Notes: generated by a model from the letters alone, not told the origin. Positions 42,406 to 51,549 are shown, numbered from the stretch's first letter. The stretch is DNA of 64,000 bases from Alistipes dispar (GCF_006542685.1 NZ_AP019736.1:1336001-1400000); one strand, 5' to 3'. Translations and numbers: made by a program.

Positions 42406-45177
42406 ATGAAACGACTTCTGCTGTTCTCCGCTCTCCTGCTGACGGCCTGTCACGCCTCCCGACCGCATTTCACGGTCGGCGTCTCCCAATGCAGCGACGA
42501 TGCCTGGCGGCAGAAGATGAACAACGAAATGCAGACCGAGGCTCTGCTGTACGACAATCTGGAACTCGAAATCCGGTCGGCCGGAGGCGACAGCGAACGG
42601 CAGATCGCCGACATACGCCACTTTATCGAACAAGGCGTCGATCTGCTGATCGTCGCACCGAACGAAGCGATTCCGGTGACTCCCGTAGTCGAAGAGGCCT
42701 ATGCTCGGGGGATTCCGGTAATCGTCGTGGACCGCAAGATTCTCTCCGACCACTACACGGCCTATATCGGGGCGGACAACTACCGGATCGGAAAGATCAT
42801 CGGAGAATACGTCGCCTCCCAGCTCGGCGGCCGGGGCGAGGTGATCGAGCTGACCGGACTGAGCGGATCGACGCCGGCCATCGACCGTCATCAGGGTTTC
42901 GTCAATGCGTTGAAAAACCATCCCGGTATCCGGGTGCTTTGCAGCGAGGATGCCCATTGGCTGCGTTCCGACGCCGAAGTGCGCGCCGATTCGCTCTACC
43001 GGATCTATCCGGAGGTCGATCTGGTGTTCGCCCACAACGACCAGATGGCCCTGGGAGCCTGGCAGGCCGCCGGACACACTCCCGGCGGTCGGACCGTGGA
43101 CGTGGTCGGGATCGACGGACTGCCCGGACCGGGCAACGGAATCGAAATGGTCCGTTCGGGCGTATTCAAGGCGTCGTTCATCTATCCGACCGGCGGAGAG
43201 CGCATTATCGCCACGGCGGCGGCCATCCTCCGCGGCGAACCGTTCGAACGGGAAACGCTGCTCTCGACAGCGATCGTGGACCGGACGAACGCCACGGTGC
43301 TCGACATGCAGTCGTCCGAGATCATCGCGCAGCAACAACAGATCAGTCGTCTCAAATCACTGGCCGACAGCTATCTGCTGCGATACTCCACACAGCGGGC
43401 CATTTCGTGGTTCAGCCTGGTGAGCCTGCTCCTGATCGCCGTCATCTCCGCGCTGCTCGGCCGGTCGCTGCGGATCAAGAGCCGCCTCAACCGGATTCTG
43501 GTCAGCCGCAACGACGAAATCAACAGCCAGAAGGACCGGCTCGAACAACAGCGCGACCAACTGGTGGCTCTCTCGCGGCAACTCGAAGAGGCGACCCAGG
43601 CCAAGCTGATCTTCTTCACGAACATTTCCCACGACCTGCGCACGCCTCTGACGCTTATCGCCGATCCGGTCGAACGGCTGTCCGCCTGCGAAGGGCTGAC
43701 GGAAGAGCAGCGGTTCTATCTGGAGATGATCCGCCGCAACGCCCGGATTCTGCTGCGGATGACCGAACAGATTCTCGATTTCCGCAAATACGAAAACGGC
43801 AAGCTCGAACTGCACCCCGGGTGGATCGACCTGGCCGCCTGCTGCCGGGAGTGGAGCAAGTCGTTCGAAGTGGCGGCCGCAGGACGTGCCGTCGAGTTCC
43901 GTTTCGATGCCGACGCCGGAGCCGATTTCCGTATCTATGCCGACGAGGAGAAACTGGAACGTGTCTATTACAACCTGCTTTCGAATGCCTTCAAGTTCAC
44001 ACCTCGGGGCGGACGGGTAACCGTCGCGCTCGAACGCGGGGAAGAGGACGGGCTACCGCACATCCGGCTGAGCGTCACGAACAGCGGAAGCCATATCGCC
44101 CCGGAGGAGTGCGGCCGGATTTTCGACCGGTTCTACCAGACCGGATATCGGCGGGGCGGAGCGGGCATCGGGCTGGCCCTCTCCAAAACCTTCGTCGAAA
44201 TGCACGGCGGCCGGATCGGCGTGGAGAGCGACCGGGAACGGGGAACCTGTTTCCGGATCACGCTGCCCGTCGGCAGCCGGGAGACGCCGCCCGGAATCAT
44301 ACCCGCTGCCTGCGGCGAGCCCCGGATTCCCGTTCCGGCCCCGGAAAGCCCCGTAACGGACGGAGAAACCGGACCGGAGGAGGCGGCCGTACAAATTCTG
44401 ATCGTCGACGACAACCCCGACATCAGGAATTATCTGCACCGGATGCTCGGCGGCGAATACCATGTCCGAATGGCCGCCGACGGTTCGGAAGGACTGGAAA
44501 AAGCCGTGAAATACATCCCCGATCTGATTATTTCCGACGTGATGATGCCCCGCATCGACGGGGTGGAATATTGCCGGCGGCTCAAACAAGGGGTCGAGAC
44601 CTGCCACATTCCGGTCATACTGCTCACGGCGTGTGCACTCGACGAACAATGCGTGGACGGGCTTCAGAGCGGTGCGGATGCCTATGTGACCAAACCGTTC
44701 AGCTCGGTGGTGCTGCTGGCCACGGTGCGGAGCCTGCTGGAGAACCGGGCCAAACTGCGGCAGTATTATGCCGGACAGGAGATTCCGGACAACGACACAA
44801 CTCCTGCCGGCCGGCAAAACGGAATCTCCCGCCTCGACCGGAAGTTCCTCGACCGGGTGCACACGTTCGTGGAGAGCCGTCTCGACGACTCCGGAATCGG
44901 AGTGGACGAAATCGCCCGCGAGATCGGGATGAGCCGGGCGCAGTTCTACCGGAAACTCAAGGCGCTGACCGACTGCTCGCCGAACGAATACGTCCGCGTG
45001 ATCCGTCTGCGCCGCGCAGCCGGCCTGCTGACGGAGGAGGGGCTGACCGTCGCCGAAGTGGCCTATCGGGTCGGATTCGGCACGCCGTCTTACTTCACCA
45101 AGTGTTTCAAAGCCTTCTTCGGAGAGCTTCCCACGGATTATCAACGGCGATTCCGCGGTACGGAAGAAAACCCGTAA
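42406..45177 (+). CDS. Hybrid two-component regulator with periplasmic sugar-binding sensor
   Basis: 923 residues. An N-terminal signal that also looks like a lipobox (LLLTAC, Cys15) is followed by a type I periplasmic sugar-binding domain at about 22-310 (VGVSQCSDDAW, IEQGVDLLIVAPNE, AYIGADNYRIG, FAHNDQMALGAW). One membrane helix lies at about 335-356. The kinase part has His409 in NISHDLRTPLT and an ATPase domain to about 620. The receiver has Asp711 in IISDVMMPR, and an AraC-type DNA-binding domain ends the protein. This is the layout of BT1754, the fructose-binding regulator of the B. thetaiotaomicron fructan locus. It should sense a monosaccharide in the periplasm and activate the upstream operon. 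Confidence 0.94.
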   Translation: MKRLLLFSALLLTACHASRPHFTVGVSQCSDDAWRQKMNNEMQTEALLYDNLELEIRSAGGDSERQIADIRHFIEQGVDLLIVAPNEAIPVTPVVEEAYARGIPVIVVDRKILSDHYTAYIGADNYRIGKIIGEYVASQLGGRGEVIELTGLSGSTPAIDRHQGFVNALKNHPGIRVLCSEDAHWLRSDAEVRADSLYRIYPEVDLVFAHNDQMALGAWQAAGHTPGGRTVDVVGIDGLPGPGNGIEMVRSGVFKASFIYPTGGERIIATAAAILRGEPFERETLLSTAIVDRTNATVLDMQSSEIIAQQQQISRLKSLADSYLLRYSTQRAISWFSLVSLLLIAVISALLGRSLRIKSRLNRILVSRNDEINSQKDRLEQQRDQLVALSRQLEEATQAKLIFFTNISHDLRTPLTLIADPVERLSACEGLTEEQRFYLEMIRRNARILLRMTEQILDFRKYENGKLELHPGWIDLAACCREWSKSFEVAAAGRAVEFRFDADAGADFRIYADEEKLERVYYNLLSNAFKFTPRGGRVTVALERGEEDGLPHIRLSVTNSGSHIAPEECGRIFDRFYQTGYRRGGAGIGLALSKTFVEMHGGRIGVESDRERGTCFRITLPVGSRETPPGIIPAACGEPRIPVPAPESPVTDGETGPEEAAVQILIVDDNPDIRNYLHRMLGGEYHVRMAADGSEGLEKAVKYIPDLIISDVMMPRIDGVEYCRRLKQGVETCHIPVILLTACALDEQCVDGLQSGADAYVTKPFSSVVLLATVRSLLENRAKLRQYYAGQEIPDNDTTPAGRQNGISRLDRKFLDRVHTFVESRLDDSGIGVDEIAREIGMSRAQFYRKLKALTDCSPNEYVRVIRLRRAAGLLTEEGLTVAEVAYRVGFGTPSYFTKCFKAFFGELPTDYQRRFRGTEENP

Positions 45178-45295
45178 TCCCGGACACGCCGAACACATCC
45201 CCGGCAATCGGACTCTCCGAGGCAGGTCCGACAGCTCCGAATGCGACGGATCGCAAACGGTCTTCGGAGCCGGCGGCCAATGACCCTCACACACG

Positions 45296-45336
45296 AGAGT
45301 GGGGCGACGATCTTCGGATCGTCGCCCCACTCTTTT
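45296..45336. terminator. Bidirectional intrinsic terminator between convergent genes
   Basis: GAGTGGGGCGACGATC (45297-45312) pairs perfectly with GATCGTCGCCCCACTC (45317-45332) around a TTCG loop, followed by TTTT. It ends the fructoside operon on the plus strand. On the other strand it faces the end of the M13 peptidase gene. Confidence 0.9.
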
Positions 45337-45349
45337 CCCGAAAGGTTCC

Positions 45350-47386
45350 CTACCAAATGATCACGCGCTCCTCCTCGGGCATGAACATCGGGCCGTCGGT
45401 GATGCCGAACGTGTCGTAGAAGGTCTGCAAGTTGCGCAGCGTGGCGTTCACGCGCCACTTGCCCAGCGAGTGTACGTCGAGCTTCGTGAGGCGTGCGGCC
45501 TCCTCGTCGCGGATGTTCTGCGCCCAGAGGGTAGCGTAGCCCAGATAGAAGCGCTGCTCGGGCGTGAAGCCGTCGATCGGCGCGGGCTTCTCCTTGCCCT
45601 CGAGCGAGTTGTGGTAGGCCGTCCAGGCCACGCGCAGACCGCCCTGGTCGGCGATGTTCTCGCCCAGGCAGAGCGCGCCGTTGGCGTGCAGCGCCGGCTG
45701 GCCGTCCTTTGCGGGCAGGACCTCGATGGCGTCGAACTGCTTGACCAGCACGTCCGTCTTGGCCTTGAACGCGGCGGCATCCTCCTCGGTCCACCAGTTG
45801 TTCATGTTGCCGTCCTTGTCGAACTGGCGGCCCTGGTCGTCGAATCCGTGGGTCATCTCGTGGCCGATCACCACGCCGATCGCGCCGTAGTTCACCGCGT
45901 CGTCGGCATCGGGATTGTAGAACGGCGGCTGGAGAATGGCGGCCGGGAAGCAGATTTCGTTCGTCGTGGGGTTATAGTAGGCATTCACCGTCTGCGGCGA
46001 CATGTGCCACTCGTCCTTGTCCACGGGCTTGCCCAGCTTGGCGATATTGTCGGCCGTGTACCACTCGTTGGCGCCCACGATATTCTCCCAATAGCTCTTC
46101 GCGGGGTCGATCTCCAGCGTCGAGTAGTCCTTCCACTTGTCGGGATAGCCGATCTTCACGGTGAAGGCCGAGAGTTTCTCCTGCGCGCGGGCCTTCGTGG
46201 CGTCGGACATCCAGTCCAGCGCGGCGATATGCTGCGAGAGGGCCTTCTGGAGGTTCTTCACCAGCTCCGTCATGCGGGCCTTGTCCTCGGCCGGGAAGTA
46301 CTTGGCCACGTACATTTCGCCCACGGCCTCGCCCAGCGTGCCGTTGGGAACCGACATGGCGCGCTTCCAGCGGGGTTTCTGCTCCTGCTGGCCCGACATC
46401 ACCTTGCCGTAGAAGTCGAACGAAGCCTGCTGGAACTCGTCGCTCAGGTAGGAGGCCGCCGCATTGATATACTGCGCCGCGAGGTAGTAGCGGAGTTCCT
46501 CTATCGGGGCGTTCTTCATGAGGTCGTTGGCGGCGGCGATGGCCGAAGGGGTCGTCACGATGATCGTCTCGAAATCGCCGATGCCCATGGCCTTATAGTA
46601 GGCCGCCCAGTCCACGGCGTCGTAGGTCTTCTCGAAATCGGCCCGCTTCGTGGGGTTGTACTGCGCCGGAATGTTGCGCAGCTCGACGTTCGACCACGAC
46701 TTCTCGGCCAGCTTGGTCTCGATGTCCATTACGCCGGCCACGGCCTTGTCCAGCTCGGCCTCGGGCAGTCCTGCGAGGCGGAAAATTTTCTTCAGATACT
46801 CCTTGTAGGCCGTGCGGATGTTCTCGTTTTCGGGTTCGAGGTAATAGTCGCGGTCGCCCATCGTGAGCCCGCTCTGCGAAATGTAGAGGGCGTTCACGTC
46901 GCTGTTCATCAGGTCCGCCTGCACGCCCACGCCGAAGAAGGGATTGGCCACCGTGTGGTGGAGCCGTGCGACGGCCTCCGTCAGCCGGTCGCGGTCGGTC
47001 AGGGAGAGCAGCTCCCTGACGCCCGCCTCGATCGGGGCGGCGCCCTCGGCGTTCAGGCGCGCCGAGTCGAGACCCATCTTGTAGAGATCCGAAATCTTCT
47101 GCTCCACGCTGCCCTTGGCGGCGTCGAGTTTGGTCATCTCCTGAAAGAGGTCGTTGATGCGCTTCTGGTTGTTCTCGGCGATCACGTCGAACGATCCGAA
47201 GCGGGAGTATTCGGGTTTGAGCGGGTTCCGGGCCTGCCAGCCGCCCGTGGCGTACTGGTAGAAATCGACGTTCGGAGCGACCGAAAGGTCGAAGTTCGCC
47301 GGGTCGATGGCCGGAGTCTTGGAGGTCTGGTTCTGACAACTTGCCATACAAGCCATGGTTGCTGCGAAAAGCACAATCTTTTTCAT
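45350..47386 (-). CDS. pepO: M13-family zinc endopeptidase, PepO/neprilysin-like lipoprotein
   Basis: 678 residues. I start at the ATG giving MKKIVLFAATMACMASC, which has a lipobox at Cys17; the reading frame is open for 37 more codons upstream but without a better start. The Zn site is intact: His509-Glu-Met-Thr-His513 in IGHEMTHGFDD, and the third ligand Glu576 in GENIADQGG. The N-terminal M13 domain fills residues 30-460. It cleaves small peptides in the periplasm or at the outer membrane. The protein ends in IIW, close to the usual C-terminal Trp of the family. It follows pgk on the same strand after 88 bases with a strong hairpin between. Confidence 0.94.
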   Translation of the reverse strand: MKKIVLFAATMACMASCQNQTSKTPAIDPANFDLSVAPNVDFYQYATGGWQARNPLKPEYSRFGSFDVIAENNQKRINDLFQEMTKLDAAKGSVEQKISDLYKMGLDSARLNAEGAAPIEAGVRELLSLTDRDRLTEAVARLHHTVANPFFGVGVQADLMNSDVNALYISQSGLTMGDRDYYLEPENENIRTAYKEYLKKIFRLAGLPEAELDKAVAGVMDIETKLAEKSWSNVELRNIPAQYNPTKRADFEKTYDAVDWAAYYKAMGIGDFETIIVTTPSAIAAANDLMKNAPIEELRYYLAAQYINAAASYLSDEFQQASFDFYGKVMSGQQEQKPRWKRAMSVPNGTLGEAVGEMYVAKYFPAEDKARMTELVKNLQKALSQHIAALDWMSDATKARAQEKLSAFTVKIGYPDKWKDYSTLEIDPAKSYWENIVGANEWYTADNIAKLGKPVDKDEWHMSPQTVNAYYNPTTNEICFPAAILQPPFYNPDADDAVNYGAIGVVIGHEMTHGFDDQGRQFDKDGNMNNWWTEEDAAAFKAKTDVLVKQFDAIEVLPAKDGQPALHANGALCLGENIADQGGLRVAWTAYHNSLEGKEKPAPIDGFTPEQRFYLGYATLWAQNIRDEEAARLTKLDVHSLGKWRVNATLRNLQTFYDTFGITDGPMFMPEEERVIIW

Positions 47387-47404
47387 TTTCGTCGGGTTTT
47401 TATT

Positions 47405-47443
47405 GAGAAGCGGGAACCCCGTCTCCGGAAATTCCCGCTTCTC
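47405..47443 (-). terminator. Hairpin between pgk and the peptidase gene
   Basis: GAGAAGCGGGAA (47405-47416) pairs with TTCCCGCTTCTC (47432-47443), a perfect 12-base stem. On the minus strand the stem is followed by A-rich rather than U-rich sequence. It may be an attenuator, an mRNA-stabilising structure at the pgk 3' end, or a leader element of the peptidase gene. Confidence 0.45.
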
Positions 47444-47474
47444 GATGATCTCTTCTCGTAGGATGGAATCCGGA

Positions 47475-48737
47475 TTAGTCGCGGATGGCCGCCACACCGG
47501 GCAGGTCGCCGAACTCGATGTATTCGAGCAGCGCGCCGCCGCCCGTCGAAATGTACGACACCTGGTCGGCCAGTCCGAACTTGTTGATGCAGGCCACCGA
47601 ATCGCCGCCGCCGATGAGCGAGTAGGCGCCCTTCTTCGTGGCTTCGGCGATGGCCAGCGCCACCTCCTTCGAACCGGTGGCGAACTTGTCGATCTCGAAG
47701 ACGCCCACCGGACCGTTCCAGAGGATCGTCTTGCAGCCGAGGATATGCTCGCGGAAGGCCTTCTTGCCTTCGTCGGCGATATCGACGCCCTCCCATCCGT
47801 CGGGGATGTTGTCCGCCGGAGCCACGTCCGTATTGGCGTCGGCCGAGAAGGCGTCGGCGATCAGCGCATCGGGCGACATGACGAGCTGCACGCCCTTCTG
47901 CTTGGCCAGCTCCAGAATCTCGAGGGCCACGGGGAACATGTCGGGCTCGCAGATCGAATCGCCGACCTTACCGCCCTGCGCGGCCGCGAAGGTGTAGGTC
48001 ATGCCGCCGCCGATGATGATGGAATCGACCTTCTCGATGAGGGCCTTGATGACGCCGATCTTCGACGACACCTTCGAACCGCCGATGATGGCGCAGAACG
48101 GGTGCGCCGGCTTCTCCATCACGGCGGCGATGGCCTTCACCTCCTTCTCCATGAGGTAGCCGAACATCTTGTCCTGGGGGAAATACTTGGCGATCAGGTA
48201 GGTCGAGGCATGCTTGCGGTGCGCCGTGCCGAAGGCGTCGTTCACGTAGCAGTCGGCATACGAAGCCAGCCGCTTGACGAACTCCTTCTGCGGGCCCTCC
48301 TTGAGGGCCTTCTTGGCGGCATCCTTCTCCTCCTTGGTGGCGTCCTCGGCCAGCCCGCGGGGTTTGCCCTCCTCCTCGGCGTAGAAACGCAGGTTTTCGA
48401 GCAGCACCACCTCGCCGGGTTTCACGTCCCTGCACATTTGGGCGGCCTTCTCGCCCATGCAGTCGCCGGCGAAGGCGACCTTCACGCCGAGATTCTTCTC
48501 GATGGCCGGAACGATCTGTTCGAGCGAGTATTTGGGATCGGGATTCTTCTTGGGACGGCCCATGTGCGACATGAGGATCACGGCTCCGCCCTTCTCGAGC
48601 ACTTTCTTGATGGTGGGCACTGCGGCGCGGATGCGGGTGTCGTCCGTCACTTCGCCCTTCTCGTTGAGGGGCACGTTGAAGTCCACGCGGATAATCGCGC
48701 GTTTGCCTTTGAAATCGTAGTTGTCGATCGAATTCAT
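47475..48737 (-). CDS. pgk: Phosphoglycerate kinase
   Basis: 420 residues, the normal length. Family motifs are IIRVDFNVPLNEKGEVTDDTR at the start, LMSHMGRPKK, the central DAFGTAHRKHAST segment, AIIGGSKVSSKIGVI, and the C-terminal nucleotide loop with LIGGGDSVACI. It transfers phosphate from 1,3-bisphosphoglycerate to ADP in glycolysis, in the cytoplasm. It appears to stand as its own unit with a promoter about 60 bases upstream. Confidence 0.97.
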   Translation of the reverse strand: MNSIDNYDFKGKRAIIRVDFNVPLNEKGEVTDDTRIRAAVPTIKKVLEKGGAVILMSHMGRPKKNPDPKYSLEQIVPAIEKNLGVKVAFAGDCMGEKAAQMCRDVKPGEVVLLENLRFYAEEEGKPRGLAEDATKEEKDAAKKALKEGPQKEFVKRLASYADCYVNDAFGTAHRKHASTYLIAKYFPQDKMFGYLMEKEVKAIAAVMEKPAHPFCAIIGGSKVSSKIGVIKALIEKVDSIIIGGGMTYTFAAAQGGKVGDSICEPDMFPVALEILELAKQKGVQLVMSPDALIADAFSADANTDVAPADNIPDGWEGVDIADEGKKAFREHILGCKTILWNGPVGVFEIDKFATGSKEVALAIAEATKKGAYSLIGGGDSVACINKFGLADQVSYISTGGGALLEYIEFGDLPGVAAIRD

Positions 48738-48795
48738 AACACGTTGATTTTTAGTTATTCGTTAAAACATTCGCTTCGTCGGGTCATATCTGCCG

Positions 48796-48803
48796 CAAAT
48801 TTA
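48796..48803 (-). promoter_or_regulatory. -7 box of the pgk promoter
   Basis: The minus strand reads TAAATTTG, a full match to TAnnTTTG, about 58 bases before the pgk ATG in an AT-rich gap. A clear -33 TTTG is not seen at the expected distance. Confidence 0.5.
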
Positions 48804-48910
48804 TGAAAATATTTCGCTTTCCTGTTATTTTCCTAACAGAAAAAACGGCGGTAAACCTCCGCGGCCGCGGCCCGGAGCGGTCCCGGCCGGATTTCCCGTA
48901 CCCGCGGCGG

Positions 48911-50233
48911 TCAGTATTTGTACCGCACCCACTTGAACAGCTCCCCGAGCGTCGGTTTCTTGCCGTACATGAAGATGCCCACGCGGTAGATCTTCGCGGC
49001 GAACCACACCATCCCCACGAACGAGGCGTAGAGCACCGCGAGCGAAAGGGCGATCTCCCAGAGCGGAATGTCGTAGGGGATGCGGACGATCATGACGATG
49101 GGCGACGTGAAGGGAATCACCGAGAACCAGAAGGCCATCTGCGAGTTGGGGTCCCGGATGACGGCGAACATCATCAGCAGCGCGAGGATGATCGGCAGCG
49201 TGATGGGCGTCTGTAGTTGCGAAGCGTCCTGCACGTTGTCCACGGCCGAACCCACGGCGGCGAACATGGCCGAATAGAAGAGGTAGCCGCCGAAGACGAA
49301 GAGCAGCAGGCAGACGAAGATCCTGACGATATAGCCCAGGTCCGTGATCGCGGCCACGGCCTGCAACATCTCGGGGTCCATGCCCGAGGCGGCCGCGGCG
49401 TCGGGCATCCCCTGCTGCATGGCCTGGGCGCTCGCCATGACGTCGGACGGCATGAGGTGGGGCATCACCGCGGCGCCGATGCCGCAGATCAGCACGCCCC
49501 AGATGGCCACCTGTACGACGGCCACCGAGGCGATGCCGAGAATCTTGCCCATCATCAGATCGAAGGGCCGCACCGAGGAGACCATGACCTCCAGCACGCG
49601 GTTGTTCTTCTCCTCGATCACCGACTGCATGACCATCTGCCCGTAGATCAGAAGGAACATGTAGAGGATGAATCCCAGGACGTAGCCCGTCACGGTGGCC
49701 ACGGTGGAGGACTGCGCATGGGTCTCCTCCTCCTGCGACTTGTCGTTGCGGAAGGTCTGGAGCGTCACGGTGGTCTTCACCTCGTCGAGGATCTGCTGGA
49801 GATTGTCGATATTGTACCGCTTGAGCTTCTCGGCCTCGAGGATGCGTTCGATCTGGTCCGTGATGCTGCTCTCGACCGAGAGCGACGACGACGAGTTGGC
49901 GTAGAGCTTCACGTCGGAGGGGTTTTCCAGGATGTCGCCGCCGATCCGGAGCACGCCGAAACGGTCGGTCAGCGTCCGGCGGGCCTCTTCGGTCGTCAGG
50001 TCCGTCGGCTCGAAGCGCAGCTCCTCGTCGCTTTCGAGGCGCGGGGCGACGAGACCGCTCTCGTCGATCACGGCGATCCGCTTTTCGTCGCCGCGCGAGA
50101 ACTGCATGATGAGCGCCGGGGCGGCCATCAGGGCCACCATCAGCAGGGGCATCAGCAGCGTGGTGATGATGAAGGACTTTTTGCGCACGCGTTCGTTGAA
50201 CTCGCGCTGGATGATGATGGAGATATTGGACAT
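48911..50233 (-). CDS. natB: ABC-2 type exporter permease, NatB-like
   Basis: 440 residues. The N-terminal helix (SFIITTLLMPLLMVALMAAP) is followed by a large extracytoplasmic domain at about 45-180 and then five or six membrane helices (GYVLGFILYMFLLIYGQMVMQ, IASVAVVQVAIWGVLICGIG, and others). The phrase SVIEEKNNRVLEVMVSSVRPF is characteristic of NatB/ABC-2 permeases. It forms an exporter with the ATPase encoded upstream in the same operon. The substrate is unknown; sodium export is known only for the Bacillus namesake. Confidence 0.88.
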   Translation of the reverse strand: MSNISIIIQREFNERVRKKSFIITTLLMPLLMVALMAAPALIMQFSRGDEKRIAVIDESGLVAPRLESDEELRFEPTDLTTEEARRTLTDRFGVLRIGGDILENPSDVKLYANSSSSLSVESSITDQIERILEAEKLKRYNIDNLQQILDEVKTTVTLQTFRNDKSQEEETHAQSSTVATVTGYVLGFILYMFLLIYGQMVMQSVIEEKNNRVLEVMVSSVRPFDLMMGKILGIASVAVVQVAIWGVLICGIGAAVMPHLMPSDVMASAQAMQQGMPDAAAASGMDPEMLQAVAAITDLGYIVRIFVCLLLFVFGGYLFYSAMFAAVGSAVDNVQDASQLQTPITLPIILALLMMFAVIRDPNSQMAFWFSVIPFTSPIVMIVRIPYDIPLWEIALSLAVLYASFVGMVWFAAKIYRVGIFMYGKKPTLGELFKWVRYKY

Positions 50234-50246
50234 GGTGTTGTGGTTT

Positions 50247-50462
50247 TCATCGGTTCTCTTTCTCTGCCGTTTTCCGGATGCGGAGCAGCAGCAGGATGCC
50301 GCAGCACAGCGCGATGGACGAAAGAACGAGCCGCAACGTGCTCTCCTCCGTCCTCAGCGCGCGGACCGCTCCGTACATGCCGAGTCCCAGACACAGGCCG
50401 GCAAACGTCCGTGCGGCGGCTTTTCCGAAGCGGCGGGGCGCCTGTTGTTCGCGGCTTTTCAT
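50247..50462 (-). CDS. 71-residue membrane protein between the ABC subunits
   Basis: The frame starts at an ATG five bases after the ATPase stop codon and ends 13 bases before the permease start, so it fits neatly into the operon. The product has a basic start (MKSREQQAPRRFGKAAAR), two predicted membrane helices (about 19-34 and 46-61) with a short loop between, and a charged tail (RIRKTAEKENR). I do not recognise a family. It may be a small accessory subunit of the exporter. The tight spacing and clean hydrophobic pattern argue that it is translated. Confidence 0.65.
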   Translation of the reverse strand: MKSREQQAPRRFGKAAARTFAGLCLGLGMYGAVRALRTEESTLRLVLSSIALCCGILLLLRIRKTAEKENR

Positions 50463-50467
50463 CGGGT

Positions 50468-51439
50468 TCAAAGTTGTCCGTTCACGGCCCGGATGAAGAT
50501 GTCGTTCATCGAGGGGATGATCTCGCGGAACTGCCGCAGCTCGACGGCCCCGTTCGCGGCGGCGATCACCTGCCGCACCTCCGCGTCGTGTCCGACGCGG
50601 AGCCGGAGGGTGTCGTAGCCGTCCGCTCCGGCAAACGCGGCGGACTCCGTTCCGCCCTCCCCGTCCCCGGCGGCCGCATCGGCGGCTCCGGCGAGGATTT
50701 CGCAGCGGCCCGCGAGCGCTGAGCGCAGCGCCTCCCCGTCGCCGCGGTAGGAAATCTCGAAGATGTTCGACCCGTGGCGGCGGCGGATGTCGTCCACCTT
50801 GCCCGAGAGGATGTTGCGCGACTTGTTTATCAGCGTGATGTGGTCGCAGATCTCCTCCACCGACGACATATTGTGCGTCGAGAAGATGATCGTCGCGCCC
50901 TTGTCGCGCAGGGCGAGAATCTCCTCCTTGAGCAGGTTGGCGTTGATCGGGTCGAAGCCCGAGAAGGGTTCGTCGAAGATCAGCAGTTCGGGTTCGTGGA
51001 GCACCGTGACGATGAACTGCACCTTCTGGGCCATGCCCTTCGAAAGCTCCTCCACCTTCTTGTCCCACCACGTCTCGATGCCGAACTTCCCGAACCACCG
51101 CTTCAGCCGCACGACGGCCTCGCGGCGCGAAAGCCCCTTCAGACGAGCGAAGAAGACGGCCTGTTCGCCCACCTTCATCTTCTTGTAGAGCCCGCGCTCC
51201 TCCGGGAGGTAGCCGATGCGGTAGATGTCGGCCGGGGCGATCTCACGCCCGCCGAGCAGCACGCGGCCCGAGTCGGGCGCGGTGATGCGGTTGATGATGC
51301 GGATGAGGGTCGTCTTGCCCGCGCCGTTGGGGCCGAGCAGGCCGTAAACCGATCCCTTCGGAATGGCGAGCGATACGTCGTCCAGCGCCGTATGCGCCGC
51401 ATAGCGTTTGGTGACGTGTTCCGCCGTTAGCAGATCCAT
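50468..51439 (-). CDS. natA: ABC exporter ATPase, NatA-like
   Basis: 323 residues. The Walker A motif GPNGAGKTT is at residues 36-44, the signature is ELSKGMAQK, Walker B is LLIFDEPFSGFDP, and the switch His is in FSTHNMSS. The C-terminal 90 residues are the DUF4162-type extension common in drug/sodium exporters, with an Ala/Gly-rich insert near residue 265. It drives the permease encoded 14 codons beyond the small membrane protein. A good promoter lies about 40 bases upstream. Confidence 0.93.
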   Translation of the reverse strand: MDLLTAEHVTKRYAAHTALDDVSLAIPKGSVYGLLGPNGAGKTTLIRIINRITAPDSGRVLLGGREIAPADIYRIGYLPEERGLYKKMKVGEQAVFFARLKGLSRREAVVRLKRWFGKFGIETWWDKKVEELSKGMAQKVQFIVTVLHEPELLIFDEPFSGFDPINANLLKEEILALRDKGATIIFSTHNMSSVEEICDHITLINKSRNILSGKVDDIRRRHGSNIFEISYRGDGEALRSALAGRCEILAGAADAAAGDGEGGTESAAFAGADGYDTLRLRVGHDAEVRQVIAAANGAVELRQFREIIPSMNDIFIRAVNGQL

Positions 51440-51477
51440 AGTCGTAACGTGTTTGTTCTCTCGGAAATTTACAACGG

Positions 51478-51507
51478 CAAATGTAGAAATAAATTTTGAA
51501 TATCAAA
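51478..51507 (-). promoter_or_regulatory. -33/-7 promoter of the ABC exporter operon
   Basis: On the minus strand TTTG (51507-51504) is followed after 18 bases by TACATTTG (51485-51478), matching both elements of the Bacteroidota consensus. It lies about 38 bases before the ATPase ATG. Confidence 0.65.
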
Positions 51508-51513
51508 AAATAT

Positions 51514-51530
51514 TTATCGTTTTTCGATAA
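51514..51530 (-). terminator. Terminator of the small membrane-anchored protein gene
   Basis: A TTATCG/CGATAA stem with a five-base loop, followed on the minus strand by a U-rich run. It lies 20 bases after the stop codon of the gene at 51550-51972. The stem is short and AT-rich, so efficiency is uncertain. Confidence 0.5.
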
Positions 51531-51549
51531 TAAAAAGCCGTCGTCCCCG

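Noticed and set aside
47387..47497. Possible 37-residue N-terminal extension of the M13 peptidase
   Set aside because: It would bury the lipoprotein signal starting MKKIVLF and it spans the intergenic hairpin.
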